Positions 9,400 through 18,819 of a stretch of 64,000 bases of DNA are shown here, piece by piece. A model generated the notes under the pieces. That model saw nothing but the letters and a program-made list of their open reading frames with translations, was not told where the DNA came from and did not search any database. Where the stretch lies: NCBI GenBank assembly GCA_963735025.1, contig CAVTJG010000009.1:1488001-1552000 (forward strand), written 5' to 3'. Made by a program: the position numbers and the translations under genes. Position 1 is the first letter of the stretch; each line of letters starts with the position of its first letter. This DNA is from JAABRB01 sp963735025. Its GTDB lineage: Bacteria; Pseudomonadota; Gammaproteobacteria; Burkholderiales; SG8-39.

Positions 9400-10460
9400 A
9401 CCCCGGCGCTGAAGGTCGAGGTGACCGCACCCGAGGTGCCCGTATTGAGCGAACCGGCAGCCAGGTCCGAGAGGGTGAGGGTGACCGTGACGGTGGGGCT
9501 GTCGATGTCGCTCACGACGATGTCGATGAGATTGAGAGCGGTGTCCTCGGTGTAGGTCTCGGGGGCCGAGAGGTTGGTCGCGACGGGGGCTACGTTCGGC
9601 TGCGTGACGGTTCGCGCCGAATTCCGATGTGTCGAAGAACCATGTGAATTTTCCGCCGCCTCGCGTCGACGGTGGCGGTTGCGCAAATCCCCTCGGCCAG
9701 GGTGCCAGGGAACGTCGAGAATCGACCGGAAATTGTTGACGTTACCGGTCGCGTCGGTCGTGACATGCGCAAGCCAAGAAAACGTGACCCTCGCCTCGCC
9801 GTCTGACTCGGCCATCTGGCGGCAAAAATTCAATGCGGAAATTGGTGTTTGCACCGTACTGCTCAGGGTGCCGACGATGGAGATCTGGGTGCCAGTCGTC
9901 GACGGCGGAGGCGAGCACCGGGAAGTTCTGCCGGCGGTTCGAGACCGCCATCGCTGTCGTGCCGTACTGCGTTCCCGGCGTCGGGTCGAGACGTTCGGCC
10001 GATGCCATCGAACGCTAGGCTGCAGTTGTCGTCGATGTCGATCGACTCTTCGATAGATCCGAATGCAGATCGTGTTGCCGAGGACGAATTCCCGGTTCCT
10101 CGTCCGTGAGCATCAGGCCGTCCCAGCCGTTTACGTGATCAGTTGCCGGCACCAGGGGCCGTGCCGCCATCACGTGTTCGCTGCACCAGAGGTCGCGAAC
10201 CACACGTTGCTCGCCGTTGCCGAGGATCAGCGTCCCGCGGCAGTTGGTCCCGACGATAGTTCCCCTGACACGATGTTGCCTGACCAGTCCCCCAGATGTG
10301 ACGCCGGTCCAGGCGTTCCCGGACAGGAAGTTACCCGCTCGACGCCGCCGACGATGTTGTCGAGCCGCCTCGAAGTAAACGCCGTCCTCGGCATTGCGCG
10401 GTCGAGTGTGCCGCCAGGCGTCAGTCCCGATGTAGTTCCCCTGGATGAGGTTGGCCGTTC
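9249..10460 (-). pseudogene. Frameshift-riddled middle part of the surface-protein gene
   Basis: No single frame is open here, yet recognisable pieces occur in all three minus-strand frames. From 9854 to about 9250 one frame carries a cadherin-like repeat (PNVAPVATNLSAPETYTED) that should join the downstream frame. Between 9590 and 10460 there are scraps of a beta-helix protein, such as NFPVLASAV, ANTNFRIEF, HVTTDATGNVNNF and NYIGTD. At about 10460 an extra C turns NGNLIQGNYIGTDA into NGQPHPGEL. At 9243-9252 the sequence jumps from one repeat copy into the next with loss of about 120 bp and a frame change. Either the gene is decaying or this stretch is poorly assembled. Confidence 0.7.
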
Positions 10461-12292
10461 GAGGCGAAGCCGGTGATCCGGTCCTGGAATCCGTTGCCGG
10501 AAAGACGTTGCGCGGCCCCGGCTACGGTGCCGCCGATCGTGTTGCCGCCCGCGCCGCCCGTGAGCAGGACGCCGGAGAGACCGTTCGCGATCGCCGTGTC
10601 GCCGGCGGCGTTCAGACCCATCGTGTTGCCGAGGACTACGTTGCCGGTCGCGCCCGGGCCGTTGAACTCGACCCCGCTCCAGGCATTGCCGGAGACCAAA
10701 TTCCCGGCGCCGACGGCCGTGCCGCCGATGGTGTTTCCGGAGGCGGTCACGAGCACGCCGGACTGGGAGTTGGCGATTGCAGCGTTGCCGTCCTTGTCGG
10801 TGCCGATGCGGTTTCCCTGCACCACGTTGCCGGCGGACGCGATGAGCACGCCGGCACTGCTGTTGCCGGAAATCACGTTGCGGTCCCCAGACGACGTTCC
10901 GCCTACGGTGTTGTTTCCCGAGGCGAGCCTGATCCCGACCCCGCTGTTTGCAGATGCGTTCGTCCCGGCGGCATTCGTCCCTATCCAGTTTCCGACAATC
11001 GTGTTTCCACCGCCGCCCGAAATATCGATACCATCGCCGCGGAAGCGGTTTATCACGAAGCCGCGAATGGTCGAGCCACCCGCAGTGATCGAAAAGCCGT
11101 CCGCGCCCGGGCCTGCATTGGTGCCATTCAGCTGAATGATTGGCGTGCCGGAAAATCCGGGTTGCGTAGTGGCGTCGATAATTACTGGATCGACGATCGT
11201 CGGCAGGCCAGCGAAGGGGCCGGCGCCGTCCGGGTCCATGACGTTAATCGTATGCGGCCCTATGCCGGAGATATTGAACTGGATGAGATCGGGGCCCCCC
11301 GCGTTCGCCGTGTTGTTCGCAGCGATGATCGCTTCGCGCAGAGAGATCTTGCCGTCCAGTCCCGGGGTGAGCAGCAAGTTCGCGATTGACGAGGTGTCTC
11401 CGTCCAGTACGTCATTGGTCGTGGTGACCGCTACGGTCGCGAGGAGACCGTTCCACGCGCGCTGCGCCGCACGGGTGACGACGATTTCGGCGTCCACCTG
11501 CCCGACGCGATACTCGAGCTCCCAGTCGCCGCCCTGCGCGGCGCTTCCCGTCTTGTCCGTGCTCGCTGCGACGTCGGCGCCGGTCAGGTCCGCGATCCAG
11601 TCGACGAGCGCGCGGCCGCGCGCGGTCGAAGCGAGATCGCAGCCGTAGAAGAGAAGATCGGCGCCGTCCTTGAGCGCGCTGCCCCACGCGCTGATCAAAT
11701 CGGTGTTTGCGCAGAGCGCCTTGGCATCGAGCACCGTTCCGCCGAGCTGGATGGCGCCGTCGGAGCCGTGAGTGATGAAATGGACGGCGTCGAGCTGCAT
11801 CCGGCTCTTGAGCGCGGCGGTGACCTGGACGATGCCGTCGCGTTGCGTATCGAGGGTGATGACTTCGAATCGACGGCTCGGATCGGCGTCCCCGACGAGC
11901 GCGGCGAGCAACTGCTGGGCGTCCGGCACGCGCGGGTCGATGAAGACGAGCTCGCGGCTCGCCACGACTGCGGCGCGGGCGGAATCGGTGGACTGAGACG
12001 GCGCGACGATGGTGGCCGGAGCAGGCTGCGCACCGGGCAGTACGAGCTCGGGCGCGAGCCCGAGGCCGTCAGCGGACAGGAGGAGCCGGGGTTCGAGCTG
12101 CTCCAGCTGTAGCCTGAGTGGATAGGGCGGGATCGGGCGAGCGGCGCGATGAGGCGGTCGTTCGGCGGCCGTTACCGGCTGGCGCGCCGACACGCGCGTC
12201 GATTTGCCGACGTGCGCCCCCTTTGGAGAACCACCTGATTTTGTTTCCCTTTTGCCCACTCTTGTCGAGCCCGTCCGCCCATCCGGGCCCAT
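10421..12292 (-). CDS. LEPR-motif/DUF4347-like surface protein, N-terminal fragment
   Basis: The 5' part of the giant surface protein. The basic N-terminus carries the LEPR motif (QLEQLEPRLLLSADG) found at the start of many very large proteobacterial surface proteins. A DUF4347-like domain follows (ELVFIDPRVPDAQQLL ... HFITHGSDGAIQLG ... LLFYGCDLA), then a CSLREA-like segment (GKISLREAIIAANN) and right-handed beta-helix repeats with GNTIGGT, GNVVQGNRIGTD and GNLVSGNAW. The correct frame is lost at about 10460. The ATG at 12292 is used; a TTG at 12301 is possible and neither has a convincing ribosome binding site. The protein is predicted to be exported. Confidence 0.8.
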   Translation of the reverse strand: MGPDGRTGSTRVGKRETKSGGSPKGAHVGKSTRVSARQPVTAAERPPHRAARPIPPYPLRLQLEQLEPRLLLSADGLGLAPELVLPGAQPAPATIVAPSQSTDSARAAVVASRELVFIDPRVPDAQQLLAALVGDADPSRRFEVITLDTQRDGIVQVTAALKSRMQLDAVHFITHGSDGAIQLGGTVLDAKALCANTDLISAWGSALKDGADLLFYGCDLASTARGRALVDWIADLTGADVAASTDKTGSAAQGGDWELEYRVGQVDAEIVVTRAAQRAWNGLLATVAVTTTNDVLDGDTSSIANLLLTPGLDGKISLREAIIAANNTANAGGPDLIQFNISGIGPHTINVMDPDGAGPFAGLPTIVDPVIIDATTQPGFSGTPIIQLNGTNAGPGADGFSITAGGSTIRGFVINRFRGDGIDISGGGGNTIVGNWIGTNAAGTNASANSGVGIRLASGNNTVGGTSSGDRNVISGNSSAGVLIASAGNVVQGNRIGTDKDGNAAIANSQSGVLVTASGNTIGGTAVGAGNLVSGNAWSGVEFNGPGATGNVVLGNTMGLNAAGDTAIANGLSGVLLTGGAGGNTIGGTVAGAAQRLSGNGFQDRITGFASNGQPHPGELHRD

Positions 12293-12602
12293 ACGGAGCA
12301 ATATGTGCGCCGACTACCTGAGCAGGGCGGGATAACCACCTATTTATATTGAAGAAATCGATGTTCCCGTTAGCAAAATGCACATCGCTTTCCGATGAGC
12401 GCGCGGCGGGGGCAGTCAGGCGGCCAAAGCAGTGCAAGGCGGTGAGAATTTTTTCCTGCCGGAACATCCGAAGTGATGCGGTTCGTGGAGGATGACCGCG
12501 GTGCATATGTCGGGCTTCGCCCCGCTCCGACGGCTCGTCGACACTCCTCGGCGAGGGGGGAGTCGGGATGCGGCGCCGGCGACGGAGCGCCGGGACGCAG
12601 GT
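12293..12602 (-). promoter_or_regulatory. AT-rich upstream region of the surface-protein gene
   Basis: This gap separates hutF from the surface-protein gene on the same strand and has no credible gene. It contains the most AT-rich stretch nearby, including TATAAA on the minus strand at 12343-12348, about 50 bases before the ATG. No well-spaced -35 box was found, so the promoter assignment is tentative. No clear intrinsic terminator for hutF was seen. Confidence 0.35.
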
Positions 12603-13976
12603 TCAGCCGAGCAGTTCGGCGAGGATGTGACGGTAATCGTGCGCGGCGGCGTCCGCGAGCGGATGCTGCGCGTCACGAACGACCCAGCGGCCGCCGACCA
12701 TCACGTCGCTGACGAGATTCGTTGCGCCGGAGAAAATCAGCGCGTTCGCAATGGCGTCTTCGCGGCGTGCTGCAAGATCCGGACGATTCGCATCGAGCAC
12801 GACGAGGTCCGCGCGCAGGCCGGCAGCGATTGCACCCATGTCGCGTCCGAGTGCTTGTGCGCCGCCCGCAGCGGCTTCCGTCCAGAGCGTGGTGCCCACC
12901 GCCGGCGAATCCGCGCGCACGGTGAGATTCCGCTTGCGACGCTTCAGGCGTTGCGCGTACTCGAGCATCCGCAGCTCTTCGGCCGGACTGCGCGAGACGT
13001 GACTGTCGCCGCCGATGCCATAACGACCTCCTGCGGCGCGAAAATCGACGAGCGGAAAAATGCCGTCGCCGAGGTTCCCTTCCGTCGTGGGGCACAGTCC
13101 GGCGACCGCGCCACTCGCTGCGAGCGCGGTGGTCTCGTCGCTGGTCATGTGAGTCGCGTGCACCACGCACCAGCGCGCATCGACCGGCAGGTTCGCGAGC
13201 AGCCACTCGATCGGGCGCTGGCCACTCCAGGCGACGCAGTCGTCCACCTCCTTCGTCTGCTCGGCGGCGTGGAGGTGAATCGGAGCGGAGGGATCGATCG
13301 CGGTGATCCCGGCGACCAGCTCCGCAAGGGAGGCCGGATCGGCTGCCCGCAACGAGTGGGGGGCGATGCCTACCCGCACATCAGGTTTGTTCGCGGCGAC
13401 CATGCGGGCGCGCTCGACCATCGCCAGGATCGTGGCCGGATCGGTGTCGAAACGTCGCTGGCGCGGCTGCAGCGCTCGCGCACCGAAGTCCGACCACCGG
13501 TACAGCGTCGGCAGAAGGGTAACGCCGATGCCCGTCTCGCGCGCCGCGGCGAGGTGCGCAAGCAGGAGCTCCGAGCGTTCGGCGTAGGGTGTTCCGTCGG
13601 CCTGATTGTGGACGTAGTGGAACTCGCCGACTGCGGTGTAGCCCGCGCACAGCATCTCTATGTAAAGATGGCGGGCGACCGCGAACGCCTGCTCGGGCGT
13701 CAGGCGCGCCACGAATCGGTACATCAGCTCGCGCCAGGCCCAGAAGTCGTCGTCCGGCGTGCCGCGCACTTCGGTGAGGCCGGCCATCGCGCGCTGAAAG
13801 GCGTGCGAGTGCACGTTGGCCATACCGGGCAGCGCGGGACCCGCGAGCACTTGCGCGCCGACGGTCGACGCGCCTGGCTCGACCGCCGTGAAATCGCCTT
13901 GAGCGTCGACGGTGATCGCGACGTCGCGTGCCCAGCCGCCGGGCAGGAGTGCCGCGGTCGTGAAATATCGCGTCAC
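12603..13976 (-). CDS. hutF: Formimidoylglutamate deiminase
   Basis: HutF converts N-formimidoyl-L-glutamate to N-formyl-L-glutamate and ammonia in the five-step histidine route. The 457-aa product is an amidohydrolase-superfamily TIM barrel. Metal and active-site motifs are visible: NVHSHAFQRAMAG near the N-terminus, HLHAAEQTKEVDDC, VHATHM and GGDSHVS. A GTG start at 13976 overlaps the hutG stop by 4 bp (GTGA), typical of translational coupling. It is the last gene of the iclR-hut transcription unit. Because of a frameshift in hutG, the hutG and hutF frames appear joined as one long ORF; this is not a real fusion. Confidence 0.93.
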   Translation of the reverse strand: MTRYFTTAALLPGGWARDVAITVDAQGDFTAVEPGASTVGAQVLAGPALPGMANVHSHAFQRAMAGLTEVRGTPDDDFWAWRELMYRFVARLTPEQAFAVARHLYIEMLCAGYTAVGEFHYVHNQADGTPYAERSELLLAHLAAARETGIGVTLLPTLYRWSDFGARALQPRQRRFDTDPATILAMVERARMVAANKPDVRVGIAPHSLRAADPASLAELVAGITAIDPSAPIHLHAAEQTKEVDDCVAWSGQRPIEWLLANLPVDARWCVVHATHMTSDETTALAASGAVAGLCPTTEGNLGDGIFPLVDFRAAGGRYGIGGDSHVSRSPAEELRMLEYAQRLKRRKRNLTVRADSPAVGTTLWTEAAAGGAQALGRDMGAIAAGLRADLVVLDANRPDLAARREDAIANALIFSGATNLVSDVMVGGRWVVRDAQHPLADAAAHDYRHILAELLG

Positions 13977-14759
13977 GCAATCTCCATGAACTTCTCGACC
14001 ATCGCGCGCAGATGCGGTCGCACGCGCTCTGCGAGGTCGTCGCGAAAGCGGAACGGCGCGGACTCTTCCATGTAAGTCGCCTCCGAAAGCTCGAGCTGGA
14101 ACGCATGCACGTTTTCCGCGGGGCGGCCATAGCGACGCGTGATATAGCCTCCCTTGAAGCGGCCGTTCAGCACCGCGCGATAGTCCGGGTGCGCGCGCCG
14201 CGACCGCCAGCACCGCCTCGCCCACGCCGCTCGCGCACGAGCGGCCTTCCGCCGTGCCGAGATTGAAATCGGGTAGCGTTCCTTCGAAGAAGCGCGGCAC
14301 CACGGAGAAGATCGAGTGCGCGTCCCACAGCAGCGCGCGACCATGTCGAGCCTTCAGCCGCTCGAGCTCCTCGGCAAGCTTCGCATGATAGGGCGTCCAG
14401 TATCGCGCCACCCGATCGGCAATTTCTTCATCATCCGGCACCTCACCCGGTGCATAGATCGGCTGCCGGTAGAAGGTGTCGACGGGGCAGAGGCCGGTCG
14501 TGTCCTGGCCCGGGTAGAGGTTCGCGTTGTCGGGCGGGCGGTTCAGATCGACGACGTAGCGCGAATGCGTCGCGACGAGCACCGATACCCCGAGCGCGTC
14601 AAGAAAATCGTAGAGTCGTTCCATGTGCCAGTCGGTGTCGGGGACCGTGCGCGCGATCTCGGTCATGCGCCGCGCTAAAGCATCCGGAATGTGCGTGCCG
14701 GTGTGCGGCATCGACACCAGGAGCGGACTGCGACCTTCGCGAAATGTATAAGGGTCCAT
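13973..14759 (-). CDS. hutG: N-formylglutamate deformylase (frameshift at about 14195-14205)
   Basis: HutG hydrolyses N-formylglutamate to glutamate and formate, completing the HutF route. The N-terminal part from the ATG at 14759 shows the family motifs SMPHTGTHIP, RYVVDLNRPP and LLWDAHSI. The C-terminal part, in another frame and ending at 13973, continues with DYRAVLNGRFKGGYITR, ENVHAFQLELSEATYMEE and RAMVEKFMEIA. The frame changes inside a CGCGCG-rich run at about 14195-14205. The total length is a multiple of three plus one, fitting a single extra base. It starts 2 bp after the hutH stop and overlaps hutF. Conservation on both sides suggests a sequencing error more than a dead gene. Confidence 0.88.
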
Positions 14760-14761
14760 GC

Positions 14762-16289
14762 TCAGCCTCCGGACGGCAGCAGATCGCCGGCGAACGCGTT
14801 GAATGCGCCTGCTGCGACGAGCCGCTTCACCGCCTCGATGTCCGGCGCGAAGTAGCGGTCCGCATCGTAATGAGCGGCAACTGCGCGCACTTTCGTGATC
14901 GCGGTGTGCAGTTGCGATGAAGTGTGCAGCGGCGCGCGCAGCTCCACGCCCTGGGCGGCAGCGAGAAGCTCGATCGCGACGATGCCGGCACAGTTGTCCG
15001 CGACGTCCGCAAGCCGGCGCGCGGCGAAAGTCGCCATGCTCACGTGATCCTCCTGGTTCGCAGAGGTCGGCAAGCTGTCCACGCTTGCGGGGTGCGCGAG
15101 AGACTTGTTTTCGCTCGCGAGGGACGCCGCCGTGACCTGAGCGACCATGAAACCGGAGTTCAAACCGCTGTCCTTGACGAGGAATGGCGGCAGGCGACTG
15201 ATGCTCGCGTCGATGAGGAGCGCGATTCGCCGTTCGGAAATTGCCCCGATTTCCGCGCAGGCGATGGCCAGCGCGTCGGCAGCAAGCGCAACTGGTTCGG
15301 CATGAAAATTCCCACCGGACAGCACCTCGTCGGTCGCGGCGAAGATCAGCGGGTTGTCCGACACGCCGTTCGCTTCGATCTCGAGCGTGCGCGCCGCGGA
15401 CCGTATCACGTCGAGGCACGCGCCCATCACCTGGGGCTGGCAGCGCAGCGAGTAGGGGTCCTGCACGCGGTCATCGCCGCTAACGTGGGAGGCGCGAATC
15501 TGGCTCCCCGCGAGGAGGTCGCGATAGTGCGTGGCGACCTCGATCTGGCCGGGCTGGCCGCGCAACTGCGTGGATGCGCGGGTCGAAGGGCGTGTCGCTG
15601 CCCATCGCCGCATCGACGGAGAGCGCGCCGGCGACCAGTGCCGCGGCAAATGCATCCTCGATCGCGAAAAGTCCGACGAGCGCCAGTGCAGTCGACACCT
15701 GGGTGCCGTTCAGGAGCGCGAGCCCTTCCTTCGGAGCGAGGCGCAGGGGCGCCAGTCGGGCGCGCCGCAGTCCCTCGTCGGCGGGCCGGCGCTCGCCCGC
15801 GATCCGTACTTCACCGACACCGAGCAGCGCGGCCGCGAGGTGAGCGAGCGGCGCGAGATCACCGGATGCGCCCACCGAGCCTTTCGCGGGGATGCAGGGG
15901 TACACGCGCGCCTGGAAGAGCGCAACGAGCGCCTCGACCGTCTCCGGGCGCACGCCCGAGTATCCCTGCGCGAGGCTCGCGACTTTGAGCGCGAGAATGA
16001 GCCGCACGACGTCGTCGCCGAGGAGCGGGCCGGTGCCCACGGCATGCGACAGCACAAGATTCCGCTGCAGGCGCTCGAGCTCCGCGTGGGGAATGCGACT
16101 TTGCGCGAGCTTGCCGAACCCCGTATTGATGCCATACGCGGGTTCGTTGCCGGCCACGACCCGGTCGACGACCGCCGCCCCTGCCAGCAACTCTCCCAGA
16201 CACGCCTGGTCGAGCGCGATCGCTTCGTCCCCGCGCGCGATGCGGCGCAGGTTTGCGAGCGTGAGGCGATGTCGGCCGAGGGAGAGCAT
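14762..16289 (-). CDS. hutH: Histidine ammonia-lyase (frameshift at about 15572)
   Basis: HutH removes ammonia from L-histidine to give trans-urocanate, the first step of the pathway. The Ala-Ser-Gly triad that forms the MIO electrophile is at residues 141-143 (GSVGASGDLAPLAH). Other family motifs are YGINTGFGKLA, LLNGTQVSTALAL, FHAEPVALAADALA and SANQEDHVSMATFAARR. After FDPRIH an extra G shifts the frame; removing it restores IHQLRGQPGQIEVA and the rest of the enzyme, which ends at 14762. The length is 3n+1, consistent with one inserted base. It begins 24 bp after hutU and is followed 2 bp later by hutG. Confidence 0.9.
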
Positions 16290-16313
16290 CGGTATTACAT
16301 GTGAAGCGCTAGC

Positions 16314-17996
16314 TCACGATCCGACGAGCATCGGCAGATCGAGCTTCCGCTCCCGCGCGCAAGCGATGGCTTCCGGATAGCCCGCGTCGGCATGGCGCAT
16401 GACGCCCGTCGCAGGATCGTTCCACAGCACCCGCTCGATCCGCCGTGCCGCGGCGTCGGTCCCGTCGCAGACGATCACCATCCCGGCGTGCTGCGAGTAA
16501 CCCATGCCCACGCCACCGCCGTGATGGAACGACACCCAGGTCGCGCCGCCCGCGCAGTTGACGAGGAGATTGAGCAACGCCCAGTCCGACACGGCGTCGG
16601 ATCCGTCGCGCATCGACTCGGTCTCGCGGTTCGGGCTCGCCACCGAACCGGAGTCGAGGTGGTCGCGTCCGATCACGATCGGCGCCTTGAGCTCGCCCGA
16701 TCGCACCATCTCGTTGAACGCAAGCCCCGCAAGGTGCCGTTCGCCGAGCCCGAGCCAGCAGATGCGCGCCGGGAGTCCCTGGAACTTGATGCGCTTCTGC
16801 GCCATGTCGAGCCAGAGGTTCAGGTGCTTGTCGCGCGGGAAGAGCTCGCGGATTTTTGCATCGGTCCGGTAGATGTCTTCCGGGTCGCCCGAGAGCGCTG
16901 CCCAGCGAAACGGGCCCTTGCCCACGCAGAACATCGGACGGATGTACGCCGGCACGAACCCCGGATAGTCGAACGCATGGCGCTCCCCGACGTCCTTCGC
17001 TTCCTGGCGGATATTGTTGCCGTAGTCGACGCACGGAATCTGCATGCCATTGAATTCGAGGATGGTGTGCACGTGCTTGCGAATCGACTCGCGCGCGGAG
17101 ATCGCGACCTCTTCCGGGTCACGCTTGCGCAAGTCCCACCACTTCTCGAGCGACCAGTGCTCGGGAAGGTAGCCGTTCGCAGGATCGTGCGCCGAGGTCT
17201 GGTCGGTCACCAGCGCCGGCTTCAGGTCACTCGTGCGCGCGCGCGCCAGGATCTTCGGCAGGAGCTCGCAGGCGTTGCCGTGCAGCCCGATCGAGACCGC
17301 GCGCTTCTCCGTGAGCGCACGCTCCAGCATCGTGAACGCTTCGTCGAGGGTGTTAGCGCGCGCATCGAGATAGCCGCTCTTGAGCCGCATGTCGATGCGG
17401 GACGGGTCGCACTCGATCGCGAGCATCGACGCGCCGGCCATGGTCGCGGCGAGGGGCTGCGCGCCGCCCATTCCTCCGAGCCCGGCGGTCAGGATCCACT
17501 TCCCGGTCCAGTCGCCGCCGTAGTGGCGGCGTCCCGCCTCAGCGAAGGTCTCGTAGGTTCCCTGCACGATGCCCTGGCTGCCGATGTAGATCCACGAGCC
17601 CGCGGTCATCTGCCCGTACATCATCAGACCCTGTCGATCGAGCTCGTTGAAGTGCTCCCAGTCGGCCCACTTCGGCACCAGGTTGGAATTGGCGATCAGC
17701 ACGCGCGGCGCGTCCGGATGGGTCTTGAACACGCCCACCGGCTTGCCGGACTGCACGAGCAGACTTTCGTCGGCGCCGAGGCGCTTCAGGGTCGCGACGA
17801 TCGCGTCGAAGCACTCCCAGTTGCGGGCCGCCTTGCCGATGCCGCCGTACACGACGAGATCTTCGGGTCGCTCGGCGACCTCCGGATCCAGGTTGTTCAT
17901 GAGCATGCGCAGCGGCGCTTCGGTGAGCCAGCTCTGCGCGCTGAGTTGCGTTCCGCGCGGTGCGCGGATCACGCGTGCGGCACTCTTCTCGGTCAT
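16314..17996 (-). CDS. hutU: Urocanate hydratase
   Basis: HutU adds water to urocanate using tightly bound NAD+ to form 4-imidazolone-5-propionate. The 560-aa product has the normal family length. Motifs include VVYGGIGKAARNW, YGQMTAGSWIYIGSQGI, the NAD-binding GGMGGAQPLA, YGNNIR, RPMFCVGKGPFRW, Cys413 in PARICWLG (equivalent to the reactive Cys of Pseudomonas urocanase), RDHLDSGSVASPNRETE and the Gly-rich FHHGGGVGMGYS loop. The ATG at 17996 is chosen because upstream in-frame sequence overlaps the dioxygenase gene. This is the canonical enzyme; compare the divergent paralogue at 26573-28198. Confidence 0.97.
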   Translation of the reverse strand: MTEKSAARVIRAPRGTQLSAQSWLTEAPLRMLMNNLDPEVAERPEDLVVYGGIGKAARNWECFDAIVATLKRLGADESLLVQSGKPVGVFKTHPDAPRVLIANSNLVPKWADWEHFNELDRQGLMMYGQMTAGSWIYIGSQGIVQGTYETFAEAGRRHYGGDWTGKWILTAGLGGMGGAQPLAATMAGASMLAIECDPSRIDMRLKSGYLDARANTLDEAFTMLERALTEKRAVSIGLHGNACELLPKILARARTSDLKPALVTDQTSAHDPANGYLPEHWSLEKWWDLRKRDPEEVAISARESIRKHVHTILEFNGMQIPCVDYGNNIRQEAKDVGERHAFDYPGFVPAYIRPMFCVGKGPFRWAALSGDPEDIYRTDAKIRELFPRDKHLNLWLDMAQKRIKFQGLPARICWLGLGERHLAGLAFNEMVRSGELKAPIVIGRDHLDSGSVASPNRETESMRDGSDAVSDWALLNLLVNCAGGATWVSFHHGGGVGMGYSQHAGMVIVCDGTDAAARRIERVLWNDPATGVMRHADAGYPEAIACARERKLDLPMLVGS

Positions 17997-18009
17997 GGAA
18001 GGCCTTTGT

Positions 18010-18819
18010 TCAGGAACGAAATATGATGGGAAATTCGGGGACGTCGAGCGCGTCGCCGTGACGGAGCCCCAAATGGGGAAAGGGCGGCGAGGTCGTGCCG
18101 CCACGCTCGGCGAACGTTGCGTCGTCGCCCACCCAGCGTGCGGACATCGCACGACGTCGCTCGGCGGATTGGTTTGCCGGCGCACCGTGCACGGTGCGGA
18201 AGTGAAAGGCAAGCGCGTCGCCGGGCTGCATCGCCTCGCCGACGATGTGCAACTTGGCGCGCTGCGCTTCGATGTCCGGTATCGGGGCGAAGTCGTCTTG
18301 CGCGTAAAGCGGCGTGCCGTCGAAGCGCATCGGCCGGTAGTCCCGACCCCAGCGATGTGAACCGGCGACGTACTCGGGCACCGTCTCGCGCGCGACCGGA
18401 TCGAGCGCGATCCAGAAGCTCACGCTCTGGCTGCCTTCGACGCAATAATAAGGTTGGTCCTGATGCCACGGCGTCGGAACGCTTGTGCCGGGCTCTTTCA
18501 CGAGCACGTGATCGTGGAAGAACCGCGCGGTGTGCGATGCCATCAGCCTGGCGGCAAGCGCGGCCGCGGGCGATTCATGGACGAAGGCGCGAAACTCCGG
18601 AATGCGCTGCCAGTTGCAGTAGTCCTGGAAGAAGGGCGCCGAGCCGTCCTGCGGACGATAGGTCCGCTCGCGCGGGCTCGGATCGGCCATGAGCCGGTCG
18701 ACGCCGGCGCGCAGCGGCGCGACCCACGCCTGAAACAGGCCGCGCAGAATGACGATGCCGTCGGATCGGTACTGATCCACGATGTCCTGCGGCAAAGTGG
18801 CGTTCGCGGCGCCGCTCAT
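18010..18819 (-). CDS. Phytanoyl-CoA dioxygenase-family Fe(II)/2-oxoglutarate oxygenase
   Basis: A 269-aa PhyH-family oxygenase that would hydroxylate an unknown substrate with O2 and 2-oxoglutarate. The facial triad is visible as the His and Asp of PTPWHQDQPYY, with the distal His in RTVHGAPAN; a downstream Arg (SAERRRAMSARW) may bind 2-oxoglutarate. It overlaps the ureohydrolase stop by 4 bp and ends 13 bp before hutU, so it is embedded in the hut transcription unit. No step of standard histidine degradation needs such an enzyme, so it probably acts on a modified histidine or a related imidazole or guanidine compound. The substrate is inference only. Confidence 0.88.
   Translation of the reverse strand: MSGAANATLPQDIVDQYRSDGIVILRGLFQAWVAPLRAGVDRLMADPSPRERTYRPQDGSAPFFQDYCNWQRIPEFRAFVHESPAAALAARLMASHTARFFHDHVLVKEPGTSVPTPWHQDQPYYCVEGSQSVSFWIALDPVARETVPEYVAGSHRWGRDYRPMRFDGTPLYAQDDFAPIPDIEAQRAKLHIVGEAMQPGDALAFHFRTVHGAPANQSAERRRAMSARWVGDDATFAERGGTTSPPFPHLGLRHGDALDVPEFPIIFRS

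Noticed and set aside
12293..12602. c-di-GMP riboswitch before the surface-protein gene
   Set aside because: Considered because of the GGDEF neighbours, but no recognisable GEMM core sequence was seen.
12603..15419. A single 938-codon minus-strand frame that looks like a HutG-HutF fusion
   Set aside because: It joins hutG and hutF only because an extra base in hutG shifts it into the hutF frame. The true hutG end is in another frame and overlaps a proper hutF GTG start; the first ~220 codons are a shadow of hutH.
16392..18026. 544-codon plus-strand frame opposite hutU
   Set aside because: Shadow of a highly conserved gene on the minus strand.
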